Assembly: GCF_028748145.1 (NCBI RefSeq)
Contig: NZ_CP118181.1
Coordinates: 317,433 to 381,432 of the forward strand
Direction: 5' to 3'
DNA: 64,000 nt
DNA from: Entomospira culicis
GTDB lineage: Bacteria; Spirochaetota; Spirochaetia; WRBN01
Position numbers and translations under genes: made by a program. Positions 1 through 9,231 of this stretch are shown here, piece after piece. Below the pieces are notes generated by a model. It was not told the origin of the DNA. It ran no database searches and worked only from the letters and a program-made list of their open reading frames with translations. Within the stretch, counting starts at the first letter, position 1; each line of letters begins with the position of its first letter.

Positions 1-240
1 AGCGTGATCGTTTCGATTAGTCAAGGTCCTCAGAATAACTTAGTAAAAACCACCAAGGGGCTAGAGGCAAACCAGCGTGGCTTGCTCACCACCGATGACT
101 TAGGGCACACCTCACGCGCGGGAGTATTTGCCTCAGGCGACGTGGTACGTGGCGCACGCACCGTGGTAGAGGCGGTAGCCCATAGTAAAGTGGTTGCAAA
201 GGCCATGCATGAGTATATGCAAAGCTTACCTAAAGCGTAG
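1..240 (+). CDS. GltD-like NAD(P)H:flavin oxidoreductase, C-terminal end (partial)
   Basis: The reading frame is open from base 1, so the gene starts outside the window and only the last 79 codons are present. The fragment has the closing signature of the pyridine nucleotide-disulfide oxidoreductases related to the glutamate synthase small subunit: a TS-x-x-GVFASGDVV stretch, which in this family contacts FAD, followed by a helix ending at the stop. In the family this subunit passes electrons from NADPH to a partner such as the glutamate synthase large chain or a ferredoxin. Which partner applies here cannot be seen. It converges on the EF-G gene with a terminator in between. Confidence 0.75.
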   Translation, partial: SVIVSISQGPQNNLVKTTKGLEANQRGLLTTDDLGHTSRAGVFASGDVVRGARTVVEAVAHSKVVAKAMHEYMQSLPKA

Positions 241-250
241 TATTTTCAAC

Positions 251-305
251 AAAAAGATACCCCGTATCGTCTATATTATAATGTAAGAGATACGGGGAAG
301 TTTTG
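251..305. terminator. Bidirectional intrinsic terminator
   Basis: A 9-bp perfect stem (260-268 pairs with 289-297) has A-rich sequence on its left and T-rich sequence on its right. It lies between two convergent genes and can end transcription of both. The loop is long, about 20 nt. Confidence 0.6.
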
Positions 306-307
306 TT

Positions 308-2332
308 CTAGTTTGTCTTCTTCTCATAGTGGGAAAATTTCATCGAGAAGGAGGCGCGCCCTTGGCTCTGACTACGTAACTCGGTGCTGTAGCCAAACAT
401 CTTGGTGAGCGGAGCTTGCACGTCGAGCAACTGAATATTATCCTGCATATCTACCCCCATTACAATACCGCCACGCGTCGTGAGTTTGCTAATGACCTCG
501 CCCACATAGTCGTTAGGCACCTCGATGATCACCGCCATCACAGGTTCCAAGAGGATCGGATTGGCCTCGGTACAGGCTTTTTCGGTGAGTATCGCACCTA
601 AACTTTGATAGGCAACTTCGTGGGCAAGCTCCTCATTGTATTGCACACTCTGGATGGTGACGTGGATATCCAAGCAGGCGTAGCCCATCACGATACCCGA
701 AGCAAGCGAAGCTTCAATCCCACGAATGATCGCTTGTTGAAGTTCATCGGGTAGGGTTTTGGCTAGCTCATTGGTGATGCGATTACCAGCGCCGCGCTCG
801 TTAGGTGCTACGTGGAGGGTGAGACCAGCGAAGGACTCTTTGCCGTTAATTGGGCGATCGAAGGTCTCGGTGAGGGTGGCACTGCCTTCAATGCTTTCAC
901 GATAGCTAACTTGTGGTTTACCGACATTAAATTGTGCTTTAAAGTCATCCCTCGCTCGCGTGGTGAGGACATCGAGATGGAGCTCCCCCATGCCACTAAT
1001 CAACAATTGCCCCGTCTCACTATTCTCTTTAAGGAGGAAGGTCGGATCTTCGCGTTGGAGTAGCGTCATTACCTCTTTGAGTTTATCGAGATCGGCAAGG
1101 CTCTTTGGCTCAATAGCGATGGAGATGACTGGCTCGGGAAAGTCAATCGATTCGAGGACTACGTTTAAGCCATCGGTGATGGTATCTCCCGTCTGCGCGA
1201 GTTTAAAGCCCTGAATCACACCGACATCGCCGGCTTTTAGTTCATTGATCTGCTCGGGCGTGCGCGCGTGCATGCGGTAGAGTTTGCCAATACGCTCTTT
1301 CTTCTCCTTGCCCACGTTGAGCACCATCGTACCGCTCTTAATGCTACCGGCATAGACCCTCGCATAACAGAGCGCCCCGCTCTCTTTGTCTTGCTGAATT
1401 TTAAAGATCAATGCGACAAAATCCTTGGTAGAAAGACGCGAAATAGCAATCTCTTCGCGTTTATTCTTACTGACCAATTTAGCTGGCACGTCGCCAAGCT
1501 CAAAGGGATCGGGCAGGAAGTGGGTAACGGCATCCAAAAGCGGTTGCACGCCCTTGTTTTTAAGGGCACTGCCCATCAATACGGGGGTAAGCTCGCGTGC
1601 AATCGTAAGACGGCGAAGCTCGCTAAGAATAAGATCTTGTGGAATCTCGGCCTCTTCTAGCAAGAGCGTAATAAGCTCTTCGCTATAGGTAGAGAGGGTA
1701 TCAAGCATTTGATCTCGCGCCTCTTGGGCTTGCTCGAGGTGTTCGCTCGGAATGGGGGAGCTGATTACCGTTGCCCCCTGTGAGGATTCGTCAAATTGCA
1801 GATACTGCATGGTAATGAGATCGATGAGACCGAGTAACTCTTCTTGTTGATAGATGGGCAGTTGCAGTGCCAGTGGTTTGGTGTGGAGCTTTTCTTCGAT
1901 CTGCTTTAATACATGGAGATAGTTGGCACCGGTGCGATCGAGCTTGTTAATGAAGGCGATGCGTGGCACGTGATACTTGTTTGCCTGTCGCCAGACGGTC
2001 TCACTTTGGGGTTGCACGCCACCAACGGCACAGAATACGGCGACAGCGCCATCGAGTACGCGAAGCGAGCGCTCTACTTCGGCAGTAAAGTCGACGTGGC
2101 CTGGGGTGTCGATGAGGTTGATCTGGGTATTGTGCCAAAAACAGGTCGTCGCCGCGCTCTGAATGGTGATGCCACGCTGTTGCTCTTGCTCCATCCAATC
2201 CATCTGGGTGGTGCCGTCATCCACATCGCCGATGCGTCTACTCTTGCCCGTATAAAAGAGAATGCGCTCACTCACGGTGGTCTTGCCGGCATCCACGTGC
2301 GCCATAATCCCGATATTTCTCATCTGTGCCAT
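308..2332 (-). CDS. fusA: Elongation factor G paralogue (spirochaetal EF-G2 type)
   Basis: Translational GTPase of 674 residues. All G motifs are present: AHVDAGKT (11-18), RGITI (53-57), DTPGH (75-79) and NKLD (129-132), followed by EF-G domains II-V. Spirochaetes carry two EF-Gs; in Borrelia the second was reported to act only in ribosome recycling together with RRF. The short, uninterrupted G domain start here resembles that second form more than the translocase, so a recycling role is likely but is inference. A tetracycline-resistance ribosomal protection protein is a less likely alternative. An SD-like GGAG sits just before the ATG. The gene diverges from the DUF262 cluster. Confidence 0.85.
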   Translation of the reverse strand: MAQMRNIGIMAHVDAGKTTVSERILFYTGKSRRIGDVDDGTTQMDWMEQEQQRGITIQSAATTCFWHNTQINLIDTPGHVDFTAEVERSLRVLDGAVAVFCAVGGVQPQSETVWRQANKYHVPRIAFINKLDRTGANYLHVLKQIEEKLHTKPLALQLPIYQQEELLGLIDLITMQYLQFDESSQGATVISSPIPSEHLEQAQEARDQMLDTLSTYSEELITLLLEEAEIPQDLILSELRRLTIARELTPVLMGSALKNKGVQPLLDAVTHFLPDPFELGDVPAKLVSKNKREEIAISRLSTKDFVALIFKIQQDKESGALCYARVYAGSIKSGTMVLNVGKEKKERIGKLYRMHARTPEQINELKAGDVGVIQGFKLAQTGDTITDGLNVVLESIDFPEPVISIAIEPKSLADLDKLKEVMTLLQREDPTFLLKENSETGQLLISGMGELHLDVLTTRARDDFKAQFNVGKPQVSYRESIEGSATLTETFDRPINGKESFAGLTLHVAPNERGAGNRITNELAKTLPDELQQAIIRGIEASLASGIVMGYACLDIHVTIQSVQYNEELAHEVAYQSLGAILTEKACTEANPILLEPVMAVIIEVPNDYVGEVISKLTTRGGIVMGVDMQDNIQLLDVQAPLTKMFGYSTELRSQSQGRASFSMKFSHYEKKTN

Positions 2333-2437
2333 TGTTTACTCCGTTAGAAAAAGGTACTTTATTCTACCAAATTCGGCATAAAAGCACAAGGGTTAGAGGC
2401 GTGGTTTGTTGGCTGATAAATTTTTATTATTTTGTTA

Positions 2438-2466
2438 TTGAAAGGTAGAAATTTTTGTGCTATACT
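2438..2466 (+). promoter_or_regulatory. Sigma-70 type promoter of the DUF262 cluster (copy A)
   Basis: TTGAAA (2438-2443) and TATACT (2461-2466) are separated by exactly 17 bp. Transcription should begin near 2473, giving a leader of about 15 nt that contains the GGAGG ribosome binding site. The whole block 2424-2481 is repeated, diverged, at 5343-5400. Confidence 0.65.
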
Positions 2467-2487
2467 GGTACGAATGGAGGATAACGT

Positions 2488-3399
2488 ATGACAAAAATGG
2501 ATGAAATGATGCATGAGTTAGAGAAGGTGCAAGGCATTGATTGGGTGGCTATCTTTAAGAAACGCTACAAGATTAATAAGACTGAGGTACTTGCCGGCGC
2601 TTTTTTATGGTATGTTTGGGCGGATGAGCCAGAGGGTATTGACTTTGATGCGGATATTGCCTTTGATAAAAACGTGGTATTATTTGATAAAATTTTTACG
2701 CAAAAGATGGCGGTTGTGGATGCCATCGCCTCGCTGGAGCTAAATAAGGCAGTGGAGAGTGAGCATAATTTATTCAAGCTCTATACCCACTACTTGGCGA
2801 ATGAAGAGCATTTTGAGGCATTGCATCAGTATGTTATTGATTGGGAAAAAGCCGAATCCTTCCCAGATCAACAGTGGTATTATTGCTATGCTGCCGTGCG
2901 TCACCACTTGGTTAAGGATAAGAGTTTCCCTAAGATTAAAGGTAGTTTGCATGATATTTCGGATGAGGTTACTAACTATCTGATGGGCGAATCAGATATG
3001 AATACTTGGATGAATAAGAAAGAGCAAGATTTTACTGGGGATCTATCGGAGTGTTTAACCAATCTCTTTTATGAGGAGTATGAGCTACCCCGCAGTATTA
3101 CCGATGATGAAAGTGATAAGTTTTGGCACCGCTTTCATGCACGCATCTACGCTGCCCACGATTTAGCCCAGTTTAATCGTCGCTATAAAGATATCGCCTG
3201 CTTTGCTCTTGCCCAAGAGCTAAACATTGCTGTTGATCCTGAAGATCTTTATGGAAGTGCGTATTGGATTATTCTTGAACAAGAGCCGTTAAAGCATGCC
3301 GAGATTTGTCAACACTTTTACACCACGATGGATCGCGTGGCTAACCCACAAGCTTATGCACACTTTCTCTTACGCCATGGCTACCACGAACATCTTTAA
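2488..3399 (+). CDS. Unknown protein, first gene of the DUF262 cluster
   Basis: A 303-residue soluble, acidic and probably all-helical protein with many aromatic residues (Trp, Tyr, Phe) and no signal peptide or membrane segment. I do not recognise a family and see no catalytic motif. GGAGG lies 7 nt before the ATG. The next gene starts 12 nt after its stop, so it is almost certainly co-transcribed and co-expressed with the first DUF262 protein. Its position suggests an accessory subunit, inhibitor or recognition partner of the DUF262 proteins; that is inferred from position only. Confidence 0.8.
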   Translation: MTKMDEMMHELEKVQGIDWVAIFKKRYKINKTEVLAGAFLWYVWADEPEGIDFDADIAFDKNVVLFDKIFTQKMAVVDAIASLELNKAVESEHNLFKLYTHYLANEEHFEALHQYVIDWEKAESFPDQQWYYCYAAVRHHLVKDKSFPKIKGSLHDISDEVTNYLMGESDMNTWMNKKEQDFTGDLSECLTNLFYEEYELPRSITDDESDKFWHRFHARIYAAHDLAQFNRRYKDIACFALAQELNIAVDPEDLYGSAYWIILEQEPLKHAEICQHFYTTMDRVANPQAYAHFLLRHGYHEHL

Positions 3400-3411
3400 A
3401 GGAGAGGCGCG

Positions 3412-5307
3412 ATGGCAAGCATTTTAATGAAGATATCCGATCTTTTTAATGGAAAACGACTCTTACGTATTCCGCCGTATCAGCGAGGTTATGCTTGGCA
3501 GAAGGAGCAATGGCAGGATCTTTGGGATGATCTGGATGGGTTGCTGGAGCATAAAAAACACTATACGGGGCTACTTACCCTCGCTAAGGCAGAGCATTAT
3601 CAGACAAATGCAGTTGAGCAAGCGTGGTTAGCACACGAGAGCGATCGTGCTGTTTATTATTTGGTAGATGGTCAGCAACGCTTGACCACGCTCTTAATTA
3701 TGATGAGTTTGTTGACTGAACTGGGTGTTTTATCTTTAGCAGAAGAGCATCAATATCTCCAAACTACCGACTCTTTGGCTCTTTTTGATTATGAGATTCA
3801 TAAGACCACACAAGAGTTGCATGACACTTGGCATAGTATTCTTCAGAGTCGAGAGCTACCAACTAGCTATGAAAGTCTTTATGCGAAAAATATGCTGGAG
3901 GCTAGGCAATTTTTTCATAATCAATTCGTATCACGATTACCAACAGAGCAACGGATAGTGTGGCAAAAAATAGCTAGTGGGCTAGTGTTTAATCTCTTTG
4001 AGGTGGCAGCGGAACAAGATATGCACCTTCTTTTTGAGTCGATGAATAATCGAGGCAAGCCATTAACCATCGTCGAACTTTTAAAGAGTCGATTAATCCA
4101 CCTCTCTACCAAAATAGAAGCAACCTCCGAGCAAGTTAAGCAGCTACAAGCCAAGATTGATCAGACATGGCACACCTTGTTTCATTATTTAGATCATCAA
4201 GAGAGCAGTGGTACGGTAGAGGCATACCTTGAGGCACACTTTTTGATTATTTGGGAGCGTGAGGATGAAAGGTGGCAAGATCGCTTGTTAAAAAAGATCT
4301 TCCCTACAAAAATGTCATCTAGTGAATATGTAACCTTAGAATTTATCGAAAAGTACTTAAGGAGTCTCTCGGAATGGGTTAGTTATTGGGCATTGGTGCA
4401 TGATTTTGCTACGGTAACGATCTCTCGATTTGAGCATATTATGATCACTCCACAAGAGAGGCGTTGGTTGGCAGCAATTTTGCGAGAGAGTAACAACTCC
4501 TCTTTGGTTGCATTATTGGCGGTTACGCTCTTTGAGGTGCAAGATAATCCTCATGAGAGATCTTTTTTTCTTCCCTTTTTACAAGCTGTAGAGCGTTGGA
4601 TCTTTTTGCAAGGTAATTTTGGTGATTCTGGGGATTTTGGTTGGGCTCAAACCTATGCCTATCGTCTTTATCGCTATAGTCAATCTCATTATCCACGCCA
4701 AGGTTCGTTAAAGGCAATGAGAGAGAATCGCGAGAAATTATCCCAAAGCATGGTAGCTAACCTAGATTATTTTTTAAAGAAAATAGAAACTCTCTTTGAA
4801 AAAAGGAGCGGAAAGCTTAAAAATGGTTTTTATGCATGGACAGATTTACGCTATTTTTTATATGAATATGAATTATCCTTAGCCGAGCAAGCAGGAGTAG
4901 AGCAGATTATCTCTTGGTCTAAGGTAGCCAAAACCGCTGATGAAGATAAATCATCGCAGGTGAGTATTGAACACATTTTCCCACAAACATTTGAGAAGAT
5001 CGATTATTGGCAGCAGCATTTTGCTCATCATGATGAGGCGACACAGCATCGATTGTTGCATGCCTTGGGTAATCTCGTGTTGCTGGAGAAGAATAGTGAG
5101 GCGAGTAATAAATCTTATCCTGAGAAGTTAGCGATTTATCAAAAAGATACATGGAGTGCCAAGCGGTTAGCCAGCGATTATCCTTTAGATTGGCATGATG
5201 AAATGATTGTTAAACGAAGTGTAAATCTATTAACCTTTATGCAAGAGCGCTGGCATATTTCTAAACTTGTTGAGCAATATAACAAATTTTTTGATATGGA
5301 GAAGTAG
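3412..5307 (+). CDS. DUF262-DUF1524 protein (GmrSD/SspE-like), member 1
   Basis: A 631-residue protein with two recognisable parts. The N-terminal DUF262 part has IPPYQRGYAW (20-29), DGQQRLTT (86-93) and the later family motif ESMNNRGKPL. In the related GmrSD and SspE proteins this part binds and hydrolyses nucleotides (NTPase, ParB-like fold). The C-terminal DUF1524 part has EHIFPQ (His521) followed by GNLVLL and an Asn-rich segment, the layout of a His-Me (HNH-like) nuclease. Characterised relatives cut modified or phosphorothioated phage DNA. The start ATG follows AAAGGAGAGG. Its modification specificity cannot be told from the sequence. Confidence 0.88.
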   Translation: MASILMKISDLFNGKRLLRIPPYQRGYAWQKEQWQDLWDDLDGLLEHKKHYTGLLTLAKAEHYQTNAVEQAWLAHESDRAVYYLVDGQQRLTTLLIMMSLLTELGVLSLAEEHQYLQTTDSLALFDYEIHKTTQELHDTWHSILQSRELPTSYESLYAKNMLEARQFFHNQFVSRLPTEQRIVWQKIASGLVFNLFEVAAEQDMHLLFESMNNRGKPLTIVELLKSRLIHLSTKIEATSEQVKQLQAKIDQTWHTLFHYLDHQESSGTVEAYLEAHFLIIWEREDERWQDRLLKKIFPTKMSSSEYVTLEFIEKYLRSLSEWVSYWALVHDFATVTISRFEHIMITPQERRWLAAILRESNNSSLVALLAVTLFEVQDNPHERSFFLPFLQAVERWIFLQGNFGDSGDFGWAQTYAYRLYRYSQSHYPRQGSLKAMRENREKLSQSMVANLDYFLKKIETLFEKRSGKLKNGFYAWTDLRYFLYEYELSLAEQAGVEQIISWSKVAKTADEDKSSQVSIEHIFPQTFEKIDYWQQHFAHHDEATQHRLLHALGNLVLLEKNSEASNKSYPEKLAIYQKDTWSAKRLASDYPLDWHDEMIVKRSVNLLTFMQERWHISKLVEQYNKFFDMEK

Positions 5308-5356
5308 GCTTTTACTGATTATTTGTTATAAAATAGATAGATCTATCATTTTATTG

Positions 5357-5385
5357 TTGCATGATAGAAATTCTCGTGCTATAAT
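5357..5385 (+). promoter_or_regulatory. Sigma-70 type promoter inside the DUF262 cluster (copy B)
   Basis: TTGCAT (5357-5362) and a perfect TATAAT (5380-5385) are 17 bp apart. The leader again holds GGAGGA at the same distance from the -10 box as in copy A. The second and third DUF262 genes can therefore be expressed independently of the first two genes. Confidence 0.65.
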
Positions 5386-5406
5386 AGTGCGAATGGAGGA
5401 ATCATT

Positions 5407-7035
5407 GTGGAGACTAGTTGGAAAAAGACCGTTGGCGATTTGCGCAAAGGCGACAATGGAAAACCTTATCGCTTTTATGTGCCGGCCTATCAGCGTGGGT
5501 ATCGTTGGGGTAAGCAACAGGTGGAAGATTTATTACGGGATCTGATTGAGTTTAAGGATGCTAAGGAGAATGGTGCGGTTGAGGGTCAATATTGCTTGCA
5601 ACCGCTGATTGTGAAAAAACGCAACGATGGATCGTACACCGTAGTTGACGGGCAACAGCGACTCACTACTATCGCTATTTTTAGGCAAGTATCTAAGTCA
5701 GAGTCAGGATTTAGTATTGAGTATGAGACGCGTGAGAAGAGTAAGAACTTTTTGGCAAGTTTGGGAAAAGACGATGAGCAAGCCAAGAATGAGAAGGATG
5801 ATAACATTGATTATCATTATATGTGGCAAGCGTATGATGTGATGAATAAGTTTTTTGATAAGCAAGTTGAGCCAAGAGAAGAACTCATGACTGAACTTAA
5901 TGATAAAATAGAAAATTCGGCTTTTTTTATTTGGTACGAGATAGAGAAAAATACCGATAAAATTGACGACAACACCTACGAAATTGAGCTATTTCAGCGG
6001 GTTAATATGGGTAAAATTTCCCTAACCAATGCCGAGTTGATCAAGGGTGTCTTCTTTCGTGATCAAAACTATACTAATACCACGATGGAGAGCGAACAGC
6101 TAGCTTTGGCAAACTCTTGGCAAGAGATTGAGCATGGCTTAGAGAACGATGCCTTTTGGTACTTTTTTAATGGAGTAAACAAGAGCTATGAGACACGGCT
6201 GGATGTTCTTTTTCAGATCATTGCAAGGCAGGAAGATAAGAATAAGCGCGAGTCAGATCAAAAGGATCCCATCTATGCTTTTCATGTTTTTGATGAGCTC
6301 TTTCGCGAAGAAAAAGACCGAACACAACTGCGTGAGACTCTCTGGAAGAAAGTGAAACTTCTAAATGCACAGTTGCACTACTGGTATGATAACTTAGATT
6401 ATTATCATATTATTGGTTATTTGCTTGCCACGGGTACGGGGGTTCAAAAAATTCTTGATTTAATTGATGGTAAAAAGAAGAGTCAGCAGATCGATGATTT
6501 GATGGCTTTAGTGAAAAATCGAAAATTTGTGGATACCTTTCTACAGAATCCTGAAGCGATCGAGTATGGTAGCAGTGGCGATAAGAAAGCGATTGCTAAC
6601 TTATTATTGCTCTTCAATATCGCCACGCTGGTGGCTCAAGGGGATAAGCAACATCGTTTTCCCTTCGACATCTACAAAAAAGAGGACTGGGATATTGAAC
6701 ATATCCACGCTACCGCAGATAAGGATGGGGAAGGCGATGCTGATAATCGTATCCACAACTTAACCTTACTTGATGCTACTACCAATCGTGCTTATGGTAA
6801 TAAACCTTTTCTCGAGAAACGCGCATTTTTACTTAAAAAAGAGCAAGCGGGGCAGTTTATTCCCACCGCTACCCGTAATATCTTTATTAAAGCCTATACT
6901 GATGATCTACAAGAGGGAGAGTTGAAGCTGTGGACGGATGCAGATAAAAAGCAATATATCGAAAAAATGCAAGTAATTTTACAATCATTTTTTGACAAAG
7001 AGTGGCGAAAGAAGGAGCGAAACAGTGAGCGATAA
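5407..7035 (+). CDS. DUF262-DUF1524 protein, member 2
   Basis: A 542-residue protein starting at GTG, with GGAGGA ending 6 nt upstream. DUF262 motifs: VPAYQRGYRW (25-34), DGQQRLTT (81-88), and QRVNMGKISLTNAE further on. The C-terminal region contains EHIHA with His432 and His434 followed by IHNLTLLDATTN, the His-Me nuclease pattern of DUF1524 in the form with HA instead of the more usual PQ. It is only distantly similar to member 1 and clearly not a recent duplicate. Its stop overlaps the start of member 3, so the two are translationally coupled and probably made in fixed ratio. Confidence 0.88.
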   Translation: METSWKKTVGDLRKGDNGKPYRFYVPAYQRGYRWGKQQVEDLLRDLIEFKDAKENGAVEGQYCLQPLIVKKRNDGSYTVVDGQQRLTTIAIFRQVSKSESGFSIEYETREKSKNFLASLGKDDEQAKNEKDDNIDYHYMWQAYDVMNKFFDKQVEPREELMTELNDKIENSAFFIWYEIEKNTDKIDDNTYEIELFQRVNMGKISLTNAELIKGVFFRDQNYTNTTMESEQLALANSWQEIEHGLENDAFWYFFNGVNKSYETRLDVLFQIIARQEDKNKRESDQKDPIYAFHVFDELFREEKDRTQLRETLWKKVKLLNAQLHYWYDNLDYYHIIGYLLATGTGVQKILDLIDGKKKSQQIDDLMALVKNRKFVDTFLQNPEAIEYGSSGDKKAIANLLLLFNIATLVAQGDKQHRFPFDIYKKEDWDIEHIHATADKDGEGDADNRIHNLTLLDATTNRAYGNKPFLEKRAFLLKKEQAGQFIPTATRNIFIKAYTDDLQEGELKLWTDADKKQYIEKMQVILQSFFDKEWRKKERNSER

Positions 7036-9214
7036 TCAGCGTATGACATTATTAGAGTTATTAGCAAAGCAAGAGGTGGTGATCCCCCGTATTCAGCGAG
7101 ATTACGCGCAAGGGCGTGAGAGTGAGAAGATTGACTCTATCCGTAACAAATTTCTTAGCGATTTAAAAGAAGCGCTCTTGCATGATGATAAATCCTTGGA
7201 TTTAAACTTTATCTATGGTAAAACTGTCAACGATAGCTTTTTACCTGTCGATGGGCAACAACGCCTCACCACCGTATGGCTATTGCATCTCTATCTTTAC
7301 AGTCGAGCTGGCAACAGTGAAGCTTTGGAGAAATTGAAGAAATTCAGTTATGAAACCCGAGAAACTTCTAAAGCATTCCTCAAGGAACTGGTTGAGCATC
7401 ATGCCGATATGCACCACGAAGCTCCACCAAGTGAAGCGATTGTAGATAGTCATTGGTTCTCGCATGATTGGGCATTCGATCCGAGTGTGCAGTCGGTCTT
7501 GGTGATGCTGGATGCGATTCATAAACATTTTGCGGAGAGCGACTTACAAACGTTGATCGCAGGCTTGGAGTCTGGGAAGGTCTACTTCTTTTATCTGCCC
7601 ATTGCCGAAATCGGTTCACCAGATGATCTCTATATCAAATTAAATGCCCGTGGCAAGATGCTTAGCTCGTTTGAGAATGTTAAAGCTATCTTGGTGGGAC
7701 AGGCTCAAGAGCATTTGGATAAGGATGATTTTACAAAGAATATGGACGGCATCTGGACGGATTACTTTTGGTCTCGCTCTAAAGAGAAATTTGATGAAGA
7801 TTTTGCGCGCTTCCTTGAGGTCTTGTTTCATAACTACGGCGTGATTGATACTTATGGCAACAAAGATTGGTGGTATACGCTTTCTAATGAGACCACGCTT
7901 GCCAAGATTGATGCGCCGTTTCTCACCACGCTCTATCATACGCTCAACTTTTTGTGTAAGGTGGATAAGGACGAAAAGTTGAATGCTAAAATCGATCCCT
8001 TCATTCTACCAAAAGAAGAGATCAATATTGAGCGACGCTACATGTTTTTTGTCTTGAGTGAGTACGCCCGACAAGCTAAGGATAAAGCGGTGGATCTTTG
8101 GGCTGATGGTTTGGCGCATCAATGGTTTCGCGTGATGAACAACCTTGTCTACAATAGCTACACAACGGTTTTTCGCGAGGATGATGAGCGGGTAAAAACC
8201 TTTAGTAATGTGCTTGCTGAAATCAAAAATTTAAGCGAGCATTGGGATGGTATTTTAGCGTACATCAGTGATAGTAAGCATAAAATTGGCGCGTTGAATC
8301 AAGAGCAAGTGAAAGAGGAGCGAATCAAGGCCAGCATTATCTTACACCATCCAGAGAAGGAAGCCTTTGCTACAGCCATCTATGCGGCGGAAAAGCATCG
8401 ATACTTTGGTGGGCAAATCCGCGCAGCACTCTACCTAGCCGGCGATAAAGATAAGCCCGAAGCGTTGGCTTTGGCAACCTTTAATAAGTATTGGGCAACC
8501 CTTAGCCAGCTCTTTAAGGATAGTGTGGAGCAAGAGGCGCAGGCGATGCATGTATTACGCAGTGCTTTGCTTACTTTTGGTAATGATTGTTATTATCGTC
8601 CATCAGAATACATTCAGTATATGTTTTATTCTACTAATCCCCGTGAAACAAATAGTTTACGTGCACTCTTTGCCGATGAAGCTAAGCGAAAATACACGTT
8701 ACCTTTGTTAGATGTTTTACAGAAAAAGTCATTAGCTGACATCATTGAGAATCATCTAGTTGACCCAGCAACGAAAAGAAATGATTGGCAGTACTGTTTA
8801 GTCAAATACCCTCAATTATTTCGACATTTACATCCCACGCATATGTATGCAGATTTCTATACACATGTTAACCGATTTCTTTTACTATCAAAAAAGACGG
8901 GTGGTGGGTATTGCCACAGTGTTTTTTTGGCTGCATTAGAGGATGAATTGAATACGTCAGCTATTAAACAGAATCTACATGTAGAATATTGGTTTAAAAG
9001 TGGCGCAAAAGATTATCATAATTTAGTTTTTCCCAAAGAAAATGGGTGGGATCGTAAGGGCTGGGTCGTATATGATTATATTGAAAAACAATTTATTATT
9101 TTGCATCATAATAAAAAGGGGGATGAAGAGGAGCTGTGGCGTTCTACCTCAGACGATCCGATTTCCGAGACGGTGGCGTATATTGAAGAGAATATCAAGT
9201 TATTTCGTAAATAG
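7025..9214 (+). CDS. DUF262-only protein, member 3
   Basis: A 729-residue protein. The chosen start is GTG 7025, which overlaps the previous stop and has AAGGAG 7 nt upstream; a longer form from TTG 6992 has no such site. It has IPRIQRDYAQG (20-30), DGQQRLTT (76-83) and KLNARGKMLSSFEN, so the DUF262 NTPase part is intact. No EHI-type DUF1524 nuclease motif is visible in the roughly 500-residue remainder. It may be a nuclease-less regulatory or sensor subunit. Its last third (about 8560-9130) looks clearly more A+T-rich than its middle. A terminator follows. Confidence 0.85.
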   Translation: MSDNQRMTLLELLAKQEVVIPRIQRDYAQGRESEKIDSIRNKFLSDLKEALLHDDKSLDLNFIYGKTVNDSFLPVDGQQRLTTVWLLHLYLYSRAGNSEALEKLKKFSYETRETSKAFLKELVEHHADMHHEAPPSEAIVDSHWFSHDWAFDPSVQSVLVMLDAIHKHFAESDLQTLIAGLESGKVYFFYLPIAEIGSPDDLYIKLNARGKMLSSFENVKAILVGQAQEHLDKDDFTKNMDGIWTDYFWSRSKEKFDEDFARFLEVLFHNYGVIDTYGNKDWWYTLSNETTLAKIDAPFLTTLYHTLNFLCKVDKDEKLNAKIDPFILPKEEINIERRYMFFVLSEYARQAKDKAVDLWADGLAHQWFRVMNNLVYNSYTTVFREDDERVKTFSNVLAEIKNLSEHWDGILAYISDSKHKIGALNQEQVKEERIKASIILHHPEKEAFATAIYAAEKHRYFGGQIRAALYLAGDKDKPEALALATFNKYWATLSQLFKDSVEQEAQAMHVLRSALLTFGNDCYYRPSEYIQYMFYSTNPRETNSLRALFADEAKRKYTLPLLDVLQKKSLADIIENHLVDPATKRNDWQYCLVKYPQLFRHLHPTHMYADFYTHVNRFLLLSKKTGGGYCHSVFLAALEDELNTSAIKQNLHVEYWFKSGAKDYHNLVFPKENGWDRKGWVVYDYIEKQFIILHHNKKGDEEELWRSTSDDPISETVAYIEENIKLFRK

Positions 9215-9231
9215 CGTGTTTTTAAAGAGAG

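Noticed and set aside
308-2332. Possible tetracycline-resistance ribosomal protection protein
   Set aside because: The protein fits EF-G better in length and in its G domain start, and there is no resistance or mobile-element context.
6992-7024. TTG 6992 as start of the third DUF262 protein
   Set aside because: No ribosome site before it, while GTG 7025 has AAGGAG at 7 nt and overlaps the previous stop.
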